From assembly GCF_033343995.1 (NCBI RefSeq), contig NZ_CP137573.1, positions 3,443,001 to 3,507,000 of the forward strand: a stretch of DNA of 64,000 nt. The letters run 5' to 3'. The stretch comes from Streptomyces sp. HUAS YS2 (lineage in GTDB: Bacteria; Actinomycetota; Actinomycetes; Streptomycetales; Streptomycetaceae). The notes under the pieces were generated by a model that made no database searches, had not been told where the DNA came from, and saw only the letters and a list, made by a program, of their open reading frames with translations. The number at the start of each line of letters is the position of its first letter. Position 1 is the stretch's first letter. This document shows positions 42,155 through 50,625 of this stretch, piece after piece. Made by a program: the position numbers and the translations under genes.

Positions 42155-42317
42155 CCAGCCGTACCCCGAACAGCACGGCCGCCAGGGCCGCGCCGGCGGC
42201 GGCGAGCGAGGGCAGCGCGCGGTCGAGCTGATCGGACCAGGTGGGCGCGGGCACCCCCATCATCGGATCGACGGCGACGACCGGAATCACGCCCGACGCC
42301 CACGCCAGGTAAGCCAT
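42072..42317 (-). CDS. Possible small membrane protein
   Basis: The 81-residue frame has a plausible hydrophobic helix (ALPSLAAAGAALAAVLFGVRLV) and starts 19 nt after the preceding gene on the same strand. The last 27 residues are Arg-rich and overlap the DUF3152 gene on the other strand, so the true extent or even existence is uncertain. Confidence 0.35.
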   Translation of the reverse strand: MAYLAWASGVIPVVAVDPMMGVPAPTWSDQLDRALPSLAAAGAALAAVLFGVRLVRGPRGRRDSGRRRRTARRWRRSPSGP

Positions 42318-42336
42318 TCGGGCACCCTACGCCGCG

Positions 42337-42936
42337 CTACCGCCGGCGGTGCACCAGTCGGCCGGCGAGGACCGTCGCCACGCAGGTGGACGCCCCCTGC
42401 CGGACGAGCGCGGCCCGGTCCGGGACGTCGAACACGGCGAACCGCGCCGGTCCGCCCACCGTCAGGGCGGGCAGCAGCACCAGCGGGGTCGGCGAGAAGG
42501 ACGGCGGCCCCGGCATCGCCTGAGGGCGCTGCCCCACGGCGAGCCCGGCCCTGCGCACCGCGTCCTTGGCGGCCCGGCCGCGCAGTTCCCCGGCGACGGC
42601 GACCGTGCCGTGCGCGAGCAATCGCTGCACCCCGCGGCGTGCGCTGGCGCCCAGCCGCGCGGGGTCGGCCCGGAAGATCGCCTGCGCGCGTGGGCCGGTG
42701 ATCGGCTCGGTGCCGAACTCGTCGGCCTCGCGCGGATCAGGGTGGTACATGCCTTCGAGCAGCTCGGGACCGTACGGGTTGAGCAGCCCGGACGTGAGGA
42801 TGCCCGGCCAGCGCCGCAGCCGCGCGTCCTCGTACACGGCGGCCAGCTCCTCGTACGGGCCGACGGCGGCGACGTACGCGCCGTCGACCAGGACGGCGGT
42901 CTCGGGCGACGCCTCGGCGACGTGGAGTGTCAGCAC
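42337..42936 (-). CDS. Imidazolonepropionase-like domain protein
   Basis: The 199-residue protein resembles the composite N- and C-terminal sandwich part of amidohydrolases such as imidazolonepropionase (LTLHVAEASPETAVLVDGAY, PGILTSGLLNPYGPELLEG, FAVFDVPDRAALVRQGASTC). It lacks the metal-binding TIM-barrel HxH motif, so it is probably not a complete hydrolase. It starts 7 nt after mqnC and is presumably co-transcribed with it. A role in menaquinone synthesis is possible but unproven. Confidence 0.7.
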   Translation of the reverse strand: MLTLHVAEASPETAVLVDGAYVAAVGPYEELAAVYEDARLRRWPGILTSGLLNPYGPELLEGMYHPDPREADEFGTEPITGPRAQAIFRADPARLGASARRGVQRLLAHGTVAVAGELRGRAAKDAVRRAGLAVGQRPQAMPGPPSFSPTPLVLLPALTVGGPARFAVFDVPDRAALVRQGASTCVATVLAGRLVHRRR

Positions 42937-42943
42937 CGGCGCG

Positions 42944-44143
42944 TCAGTTGGCGTCGAGCAGCTTCAGCTCGGGGTGCGCCGTACCGCCCTCGATCGCCGT
43001 GGACGAGATGTGCGAGGCGACGCGCTCGTCGACCGGGTCGTTCGCCGGGTCGTCGTGCACCACGATGTGCTCGTACGTGGTGGTGCGCTGCGCCGGGACA
43101 CGGTCGGCGGTGCGGATCATGTCGATCATCTCGCGCAGGTTGGAGCGGTGCTTCGCGCCCGCGGACGAGACGACGTTCTCCTCCAGCATGATCGAGCCGA
43201 GGTCGTCCGCGCCGTAGTGCAGGGTCAGCTGGCCGATCTCCTTGCCCGTGGTGAGCCACGAGCCCTGGATGTGGGCGATGTTGTCCATGAAGAGCCGACC
43301 GATCGCGATCATGCGCAGGTACTCGAAGATCGTGGCCTGCGTCCGGCCCTTCAGGTGGTTGTTCTCCGGCTGGTACGTGTACGGGATGAAGGCCCGGAAG
43401 CCGCCCGTCCGGTCCTGCACGTCGCGGATCATCCGCAGGTGCTCGATGCGCTCGGCGTTGGTCTCGCCGGTGCCCATGAGCATCGTGGACGTCGACTCGA
43501 CGCCCAGCCCGTGCGCGATCTCCATGATCTCCAGCCAGCGCTCGCCGCTCTCCTTCAGCGGGGCGATCGCCTTCCGCGGCCGCTCCGGCAGCAGCTCCGC
43601 GCCGGCGCCGGCGAAGGAGTCGAGGCCGGCCGCGTGGATCCGCGTGATGGCCTCCTCGACGGAGACGCCGGAGATGCGGGCCATGTGCTCGACCTCGGAC
43701 GCGCCGAGGGAGTGGATGACCAGCTGCGGGAACTCCGCCTTGATGGCGGCGAAGTGCTTCTCGTAGTACTCGACGCCGTAGTCCGGGTGGTGCCCGCCCT
43801 GGAACATGATCTGCGTACCGCCCAGCTCCACGGTCTCCGCGCAGCGGCGCAGGATGTCGTCGAGGTCGCGGGTCCAGCCCTTGGCGGTGTCCTTGGGCGG
43901 CGCGTAGAAGGCGCAGAACTTGCACGCCGTCACGCACACGTTCGTGTAGTTGATGTTGCGCTCGATGATGTACGTCGCGATGTGCTCGGTACCCGCGTAC
44001 CGGCGGCGGCGCACCGCGTCGGCGGCCGCGCCCAGCGCGTGCAGCGGCGCGGAGCGGTACAGCTCGAGCGCCTCCTCCGGGGTGATCCGGCCACCCGCGG
44101 CGGCACGGTCGAGGACGGACTGAAGGTCGGCCTTCTCGGTCAC
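42944..44143 (-). CDS. mqnC: Cyclic dehypoxanthinyl futalosine synthase
   Basis: This 399-residue radical-SAM enzyme of the futalosine menaquinone pathway cyclises dehypoxanthinyl futalosine. The [4Fe-4S] motif is C70-x3-C74-x2-C77 in CVTACKFC. GGTQIMFQGGHHPDYG, FIPYTYQPENNHLKG and the C-terminal EENVVSSAGAKHRSN are MqnC/MqnE-type segments. GTG 44143 (MTEKADLQ) has AAAGGG upstream. The S. coelicolor counterpart is SCO4550. Its presence shows that the organism makes menaquinone through futalosine and not through MenF-D. Confidence 0.95.
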   Translation of the reverse strand: MTEKADLQSVLDRAAAGGRITPEEALELYRSAPLHALGAAADAVRRRRYAGTEHIATYIIERNINYTNVCVTACKFCAFYAPPKDTAKGWTRDLDDILRRCAETVELGGTQIMFQGGHHPDYGVEYYEKHFAAIKAEFPQLVIHSLGASEVEHMARISGVSVEEAITRIHAAGLDSFAGAGAELLPERPRKAIAPLKESGERWLEIMEIAHGLGVESTSTMLMGTGETNAERIEHLRMIRDVQDRTGGFRAFIPYTYQPENNHLKGRTQATIFEYLRMIAIGRLFMDNIAHIQGSWLTTGKEIGQLTLHYGADDLGSIMLEENVVSSAGAKHRSNLREMIDMIRTADRVPAQRTTTYEHIVVHDDPANDPVDERVASHISSTAIEGGTAHPELKLLDAN

Positions 44144-44291
44144 CGGGTGTCCCTTTCGGAGGGGTTGAATCAAGAGGTGTGGCGCGCAGCGCCTCGTTCG
44201 GGGTGGTGGTGGGAGGCGGGTGGGCGTACCGAGCCAGCCTACGCCAGGGGGTTCGGGCAACCGATCGCCGCCCCGTCCCCTCTTCCGTGGC

Positions 44292-45345
44292 GTGAACCAG
44301 CGCACCCGGACCCTCGCCGCCGCACTCGCCCTCGCCTCGGTCGCCCTGGTGACCGGCTGCTCCGACGAGGGCGAGCCGGTCTCCTTCGACGGCCCGAGCG
44401 CCGGGCCGTCCGTCCCGGCCTCCGAGGCTTCCCGGCCGGCCCCCGCGCCCACGTCGGCGCGCACGTCCGCGCCGCCCTCCGGGCCGCGGACGGTCCTGCC
44501 GACCGGGCCGAAGGCGCGGTTCACCACCCAGAACACGCTCGACGACGGCACCAAGATCGGCATGGCCACCCTGCAGGGCGAGAAGTCCGGTTTCACGGGC
44601 AAGGTGTGGGTGTGGGCGCCGAAGCAGTATTTCGACCCGAAGTACGCGAACAGCGGCTTCCCGGTCCTCATCGCACTGCCGGGCGGAAACGGTTACCCGA
44701 ACAATTATTGGATGGGCACCGACCTGAAACTGCAGAGCAGCATCAGCAAGTGGGCGGACGCCGGAAAGAGCCTGCCGTTCATCGTCGTGATGCCCGTGCT
44801 CAACCCGGACGACAGGTTCTACTACGACGGCAGCGATATTCCGGGGCGGCCGAAAATGGGCACCTGGATGACGGAGGACGTGCCGGATTTCGTCCGGGCC
44901 AATTTCCGCACGTTCGCGTCGCGCGACGGCTGGGCGTTCATGGGTTCGTCGTCGGGCGGGTTCGTCGGCCTCAAGTCCGTTCTCCGGCACCCGGAGAAGT
45001 TCAAGGCGGTCATCGCCTCCGGGCCCGACACCGAGCCCGACTCCCCGCTCTGGTCCGGCCACGAGCAGGAGCGGCAGGCCAACAACCCCGAGCGCCTGGC
45101 CCAGTTGTACGGAGCGAAGCCGGCCGGCCCGGCGAACGACGTCTACCTGGCGTTCCAGATCGGCACACGGGAGTCCGGCCTGAAGAACCTGAAGGCGTTC
45201 ATCCACACGTACACCAAGGGTCCGGTGAAGACGCGCCTCCAGGTCATACCCGACGGCGGACACAACGCCCGTACGTATGTACGGGGCATGGGCGACGGCT
45301 CGATCCAGTGGATCAGCGAGCACATGCAGGGCCCGGTGTCCGCCC

Positions 45346-45350
<5 letters not shown>
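44292..45350 (+). CDS. Esterase-like lipoprotein (alpha/beta-hydrolase, EstA/antigen-85-like)
   Basis: This 352-residue predicted lipoprotein has a lipobox LVTGC with C23 as the lipidated residue, a Pro/Ser/Ala linker (about 35-72) and an alpha/beta-hydrolase domain (about 75-350) of the esterase-D/antigen-85 type. The nucleophile is S220 in GSSSGG, and a histidine in DGGHNARTY is the probable general base. Related Streptomyces proteins act on esters or act as mycolyl-transferase-like folds of unknown substrate. GTG 44292 gives a proper n-region. The stop lies in a 13-bp tandem duplication shared with mqnA. Confidence 0.85.
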
Positions 45351-46244
<894 letters not shown>

Positions 46245-46401
46245 CTAGACCTGTCTCGTACGACGGACATCGCCGGGTGGGCCGTCGGCGCGCACGGAGC
46301 ATGTCAAACATGAGAGTGACGTGATCTTTCCCTCTACCGTGATGTGCACTCTGCGTGCTACGCTCAACGCAAGTTGCAGTTTGGTTTCCCTTGCAGTACA
46401 G

Positions 46402-46440
46402 AGCCTGCGGAGCATGTGACCCGCAGGCTTTTGTAGTTTT
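46402..46440 (+). terminator. Hairpin plus T-rich tail in the csp leader (possible attenuator)
   Basis: AGCCTGCGG (46402-46410) pairs with CCGCAGGCT (46421-46429) around a 10-nt loop, followed by TTTTGTAGTTTT. This looks like an intrinsic terminator about 55 nt upstream of the cold-shock start codon and in the same direction. It could end a short leader RNA or act as an attenuator. Confidence 0.6.
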
Positions 46441-46494
46441 CAGACTTGTTTGCAGGTTCTGGAGCAGGGCAACCCTTTGGCCCAAGGAGGGCTT

Positions 46495-46698
46495 ATGGCT
46501 ACCGGAACCGTCAAGTGGTTCAACGCTGAAAAGGGCTTCGGCTTCATCGCCCAGGACGGCGGCGGCCCGGATGTCTTCGTCCACTACTCCGCGATCAACG
46601 CGTCTGGCTTCCGCTCCCTCGAGGAGAACCAGGTCGTGAACTTCGACGTCACCCAGGGCCCGAAGGGCCCGCAGGCGGAGAACGTCACCCCGGCCTAA
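46495..46698 (+). CDS. Cold-shock protein (CspA family)
   Basis: This 67-residue single cold-shock domain binds single-stranded RNA or DNA. RNP1 is GFGFI and RNP2 is VFVHY, and the N-terminus [17 protein letters not shown] is typical. Length is normal. A strong AAGGAGG lies 4 nt before ATG 46495. The roughly 150-nt leader is AT-richer than the surroundings and contains a terminator-like hairpin, suggesting post-transcriptional control as known for other csp genes. Confidence 0.97.
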   Translation: MATGTVKWFNAEKGFGFIAQDGGGPDVFVHYSAINASGFRSLEENQVVNFDVTQGPKGPQAENVTPA

Positions 46699-46740
46699 GT
46701 TGCCCGGGTCGGCGATCGCGCACGGCTAGAGCAGTACCCA

Positions 46741-46784
46741 AGGAGCCTCGCTCCCGCACCTTCCGGTGCGGCAGCGGGGCTCCT
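46741..46784 (+). terminator. Terminator after csp
   Basis: A 20-bp stem with one mismatch (46741-46760 with 46765-46784) closes a TTCC loop and is followed by GCCTTTTG. It lies 43 nt after the csp stop. Confidence 0.9.
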
Positions 46785-46806
46785 GCCTTTTGCCTACGCT
46801 GGACCC

Positions 46807-47205
46807 ATGACCGAGCGCAAACCGCCGGGGGTCGACTTCGAGTCCTTCGTGGACCGTCAGATCCGTGACGCCGAGCGACGCGGCGACTTCAGCAGACTGG
46901 CCGGATTCGGAAAACCACTGCCCGACGACACGGCGCCCTACGACGCGCTGTGGTGGGTCAAGGGCAAGATGCACCGCGAGGGCCTGACCGTCCTGCCGCC
47001 CTCGCTCGCGCTGCGCAAGGAGGCCGAGGACGCGGCGGAGAAGGCCGCCGCGGCGGTCTCGGAACAGCAGGTGCGGCGCATCCTCGACGAGATCAACGAG
47101 AAGATCGAGGCGGCCCTGCGCCGGCCCCCCGAGGGCCCGCCGCTGAACCTCCGGCCCTTCGACGTCGAGGCCGAGGTCGCCGCCTGGAAGGAGCACCGGT
47201 CATGA
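46807..47205 (+). CDS. DUF1992 (DnaJ-homologue subfamily C28-type) protein
   Basis: This 132-residue soluble protein has the DUF1992 core ESFVDRQIRDAERRGDFSRL, AGFGKPLPDD and a helical C-terminal part rich in Glu, Lys and Ala. The domain also occurs in eukaryotic DNAJC28, but there is no J-domain here and the molecular function is unknown. The stop overlaps the start of the DinB-like gene (ATGA). Confidence 0.88.
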   Translation: MTERKPPGVDFESFVDRQIRDAERRGDFSRLAGFGKPLPDDTAPYDALWWVKGKMHREGLTVLPPSLALRKEAEDAAEKAAAAVSEQQVRRILDEINEKIEAALRRPPEGPPLNLRPFDVEAEVAAWKEHRS

Positions 47206-47714
47206 GGACCCCCGAGCTGCTCGCCGACGCCTTCGGCCGCGTGCAGGAAGCCGTCCACGAAGCGGTGGAAGGCCTGCTGGACGAGGAACTGGCCTACCGG
47301 CCGGACGGCGACGCGAACTCGATCGCCTGGCTGGTCTGGCACCTCACCCGCATCCAGGACGATCACATCACCGACGCCTTCGGCCTCGACGCCCAGCTGT
47401 GGACCACGGAAGGCTGGGCGGACCGCTTCGACCTCCCCTTCGCCCCCGCCGCGACCGGCTTCGGCTTCACGAGCAAGCAGGTGGCGGCCGTCCGCGCCCC
47501 CGGCGACCTGCTCCTCGGCTACTACGACGCGGTCCACGCCCGCACGCTGGAACAGGTCTCCGGCCTGACGAACGCCGAGCTGGAGCGGATCGTCGACACC
47601 TCCTGGAACCCGCCGGTCACCCTCGGCGTCCGCCTGATCAGCGTCATCGCGGACGACCTCCAGCACGCGGGGCAGGCGGCGTACGTGCGGGGGCTGGCGG
47701 AGCGACGGGGCTGA
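47202..47714 (+). CDS. DinB/DUF664-type four-helix-bundle protein
   Basis: This 170-residue protein resembles the DinB/mycothiol-dependent superfamily. Histidines in VWHLTRIQDDH (H47, H55) and DDLQHAGQ occupy the positions that bind metal in this fold. Actinobacterial members act with mycothiol on small electrophiles or are uncharacterised. It is translationally coupled to the DUF1992 gene. The substrate is unknown. Confidence 0.8.
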   Translation: MRTPELLADAFGRVQEAVHEAVEGLLDEELAYRPDGDANSIAWLVWHLTRIQDDHITDAFGLDAQLWTTEGWADRFDLPFAPAATGFGFTSKQVAAVRAPGDLLLGYYDAVHARTLEQVSGLTNAELERIVDTSWNPPVTLGVRLISVIADDLQHAGQAAYVRGLAERRG

Positions 47715-47790
47715 CTGTCGGCCGGCTGTCACAGGGGCCCGACATACTCGCCTCCGTCACGTCCGACGACGGCAAGACCGGAGGCCCCTG

Positions 47791-49149
47791 TTGTCCTCGC
47801 TGCACGACTTCGCGACCTGGGAACCACTGCTGAGGCTGATGCGCGCCCGCGGCGCCGGCGGACCGGGCGGGCGGACGGCCGGCCGGATCGGCCGGGGCAG
47901 CTGGAGCGTGCCGGGCCGGGACCGCGGGCGGGCCTCGCTCGCGGACGACTGGATGGACGAGACCGCGGCGGTCAAGCGCGTGAGGGAGGCGCTCGCGGAG
48001 GACGGCACGGAGGACGTCGCCTTCGCCGCGGAGTTCGCGCCGGACGGCCGGGCCCGACTCCACCTGCTCGGCGGTTCCTCCGTGGAGCCCGGCATCGGCG
48101 GGCCGTTCCCGGAGGCGCTGCTCCTGGTCGAGGGCGCCGTGGCCGAGCCGTGGCGCCGGCTGCCGGAGCCGGTCCCCGGAGCCGTACCGGCCCCGACGGC
48201 CGACCCCGCCCTCCTCGAGCGGACGCTCCGCGAGCGGCTCCCCGACGCCGTCGGCGCGACCGAGCAGGAGATCGCCGCCGCGGAGGCGCGCCTCGGCATC
48301 ACGCTCCCCGAGGAGCTCAGGACGCTCTACCGGGTGGTGCGGGCGCACTGGGAGGACTGGGACGACGACTACGACAACGCCATGCACGTCTTCACCCAGG
48401 TCGGCTGCGAGCTGCTCGACCTCGACCGGCTGTACGCCGCCGAGCCCGCGACCCGCCCGTGCTCGTGGCGGCACGCGGCCACCAGGGCGGCCGAGCCGAC
48501 GCCCGACGACGCGGTGCAGGACCTGGTGGGTTCGGCCGGCTGGATCGTCTTCGGCGACACCGGCGGCGGCGACGCGATAGCCGTCGACCTGACGCCGGGC
48601 CCGCGCGGTCACGTCGGGCAGATCATCGTGATCGGCCACGAGGGCTCCATCGGAGCCGCCCTGGTCGCCGACTCCCTCACCGACCTGGTGCTCGACCGGA
48701 CCCCGGAACGGCGCGTCGGCCGCCCCTGGGACCGTCCGGCCGTGGCCCACGTGAACCACGCCTCCCTGCCCGACGTGGAGGCCGCCGCCCACCCGGCCCT
48801 GGAAGTCCTGTGCCTCGGCGTCCACAAAGGAGAGCCGCTGAGCCTGGAGCCCGTCATGGAACTCCCCCGCCTCCGCACCCTCACCGCCTACCCCGGCACA
48901 CTCGCCGACCCCCTGGAGATCGCCCGCCTCACCGGACTGGAGTTCCTCGAACTCTGCCCGTCCGACTGGCGCACCCTCCTGGACGCCGAAGCGGTCCCGC
49001 CCACCCTCAAGGCCGCCGCCGTCGAAACCCGCTCCCACCGCGACCACCTGCTGGAGATCGCCGACCTGACCGACGAGATCCTCGCCCTCTGGAACCGCCC
49101 CCCACTCACCCGAACCGTCGTCGAGGGCGACCTGGGCCCGCGAGAGTGA
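47791..49149 (+). CDS. SUKH (SMI1/KNR4) domain protein with leucine-rich C-terminus
   Basis: The 452-residue protein holds the SMI1/KNR4 signature ATEQEIAAAEARLGITLPEE followed by LRTLYRV near residues 155-185, with SAGWIVFGDTGGGDAIAVDL later in the domain. Residues about 335-420 look leucine-rich (ALEVLCLGV, LPRLRTLTAYPG, LTGLEFLELCPSDW). SUKH domains are frequent immunity proteins against nuclease toxins. The TTG start at 47791 has GGAGG 7 nt upstream. It lies 3.8 kb from an intact toxin/immunity pair and could be an orphan immunity gene, but no cognate toxin is next to it. Confidence 0.82.
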   Translation: MSSLHDFATWEPLLRLMRARGAGGPGGRTAGRIGRGSWSVPGRDRGRASLADDWMDETAAVKRVREALAEDGTEDVAFAAEFAPDGRARLHLLGGSSVEPGIGGPFPEALLLVEGAVAEPWRRLPEPVPGAVPAPTADPALLERTLRERLPDAVGATEQEIAAAEARLGITLPEELRTLYRVVRAHWEDWDDDYDNAMHVFTQVGCELLDLDRLYAAEPATRPCSWRHAATRAAEPTPDDAVQDLVGSAGWIVFGDTGGGDAIAVDLTPGPRGHVGQIIVIGHEGSIGAALVADSLTDLVLDRTPERRVGRPWDRPAVAHVNHASLPDVEAAAHPALEVLCLGVHKGEPLSLEPVMELPRLRTLTAYPGTLADPLEIARLTGLEFLELCPSDWRTLLDAEAVPPTLKAAAVETRSHRDHLLEIADLTDEILALWNRPPLTRTVVEGDLGPRE

Positions 49150-49194
49150 CGTCAGTGTCGCGCCCCTCGCGACCGGCCTCGGTCACGGAACCGG

Positions 49195-49350
49195 TCACGC
49201 AGCGCCGGGCCCGGGCGGCAGCTCCGCCATCAGGCGTTCGTACGCGTCGTCGCCGCTGCGGTTGCGCAACGCCGCGAAAGCTCGGTCCGCCCACTCCCCT
49301 CGTCCCGGTACGCCTCGGCCCGGTGGATGAAGAAGAACCGCCCCACAGTC
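49195..49350 (-). pseudogene. Frameshifted 3' remnant of an unidentified gene
   Basis: Two overlapping minus-strand frames read as one broken protein end: VGRFFFIHRAEAYRDEG in one frame, then EWADRAFAALRNRSGDDAYE and RLMAELPPGPGAA in the next. Restoring one base near 49296 joins them. Upstream the sequence loses coding character. The parent family was not recognised. The stretch 49150-49463 otherwise holds nothing recognisable. Confidence 0.55.
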
Positions 49351-49463
49351 GTTTGCGCCCCGGTCAGCGCTGCCCGCCCTGAACGTAGTCCGCCGCGCCG
49401 GCCGTCCCGCCGCCGCACACACAGCATCGGAGCCGCTCCGAGACCGGCAGGTCGGGCCGGCGG

Positions 49464-49886
49464 TCAGTCATCCTCGTCCTCGAGTTCGACGATCGGGTGC
49501 TCGGAGACGGCCGCTGCGACGATCATCGGGGCATCGCCGTCGGACTGGTTGAGCGAGACGCCGACGTAACGAGCCTGGTCGCCGACCGGGCCCCACACCG
49601 CCAGGTCGCCCAGAAGGTAACGGTCGACCAGAGCCTGGAAGAACGGCGGCATCAGCGTGTCACGGCTCGCCCGGAAGATCGGAACCCGCATGCCGACCTT
49701 CCGGTGCGGGCCCCAGCGGGCGTCGAGGGCGTCCCGGACGGCAGCGAGGCGGGCCTCGGCCGTCGCCTCGGCCTCCGCCCACTCCTGCTCGTACACCCCG
49801 ATCAGGCTCGGGCCCTCCCACAGTTGGAGGATCGCGAAGCCCTCGGGCGGGAGCGGACCCTCCAGGAGCGCGTCCAGCTCCGTCAC
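49464..49886 (-). CDS. Hypothetical protein downstream of Imm52
   Basis: The 140-residue soluble protein ends in a very acidic tail (VELEDEDD). GTG 49886 overlaps the stop of the Imm52-like gene (GTGA), so the two are translationally coupled. No known domain was recognised. Its position in a toxin/immunity operon suggests an accessory or second immunity role, which is inference only. Confidence 0.7.
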   Translation of the reverse strand: MTELDALLEGPLPPEGFAILQLWEGPSLIGVYEQEWAEAEATAEARLAAVRDALDARWGPHRKVGMRVPIFRASRDTLMPPFFQALVDRYLLGDLAVWGPVGDQARYVGVSLNQSDGDAPMIVAAAVSEHPIVELEDEDD

Positions 49887-50605
49887 AGGTGCGGCCGGTC
49901 CATCGGGCGGGGCAGGGGGGCCAGAGCCCCGGCGTCCCGGAGGCGTACGTAGGCCTGGACCACGGCTTCCGTGTCGTCCTGCGGGGCGATGCCGAGGACG
50001 ACACCGCCGCCGGGCAGCTCGCGGCGTGCCGCCGGGAGGTCGTCCGGGACGAGAGCCGCGCGGCGGGCGGACAGGTGGCCGATCCAGCCGACGGAGGGCT
50101 CGCCGACGACGAACCCGGCGTCGTCCTCCAGCGCGTCCAGGAGGTCGTCGTCGAACGCGCCGCCGTAGTCCGGGTCCCACGCCTCGACGAGAGCCGTGAG
50201 GAGCTCGGCGTCCGGGGTCGCCACCTCGTCCGGTGAGGTGATGCGGATCCCCATGGTCTGGAGCAGGAACTCCGGTGAACCGCCCGCCCGGCTGGTGATG
50301 TCGATCTTCCAGCCCGGCTTGCCCTCGATGACGAGCGCGAGACCGTAGCCCGTCCGGTCCGACCAGCCGTCCGCCTCCTGCTCCGCACGCAGCGCGGTGA
50401 GGAGCGACTCCCCGTCGGGGCGCAGTTCGGTCGCGGGCCCGGAGACATGGACGTGCTGCCACGTCCACAGGCCGTTCGTCTCCGTGCCGGAACCCGCGTC
50501 CGGGAGCAGCGCGGCAAGACCGTCCAAGGTCTGCTTCCACCGTCCGGCCACGGCCTCTACGGACTCCTGACGCGGCCCCCAGGCCACCCGTACCAAACGC
50601 TCCAT
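49883..50605 (-). CDS. Imm52-like immunity protein
   Basis: The 240-residue protein matches the Imm52 pattern as I recall it: DGWSDRTGYGLALVIEGKPG followed by WKIDITSRAGG near residues 80-110. Imm52 is known to pair with Tox-REase-5 toxins, which is the domain predicted at the end of the gene just upstream (20 nt away on the same strand). It should bind and neutralise that toxin in the cytoplasm. ATG 50605 starts MERLVRVAWGPR. Confidence 0.7.
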   Translation of the reverse strand: MERLVRVAWGPRQESVEAVAGRWKQTLDGLAALLPDAGSGTETNGLWTWQHVHVSGPATELRPDGESLLTALRAEQEADGWSDRTGYGLALVIEGKPGWKIDITSRAGGSPEFLLQTMGIRITSPDEVATPDAELLTALVEAWDPDYGGAFDDDLLDALEDDAGFVVGEPSVGWIGHLSARRAALVPDDLPAARRELPGGGVVLGIAPQDDTEAVVQAYVRLRDAGALAPLPRPMDRPHL

Positions 50606-50625
50606 GCGCCCGACCCTACCCCTCG

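Noticed and set aside
42337..42936. Functional imidazolonepropionase (hutI)
   Set aside because: At 199 residues it lacks the metal-binding TIM barrel, and no other histidine-utilisation genes are nearby.
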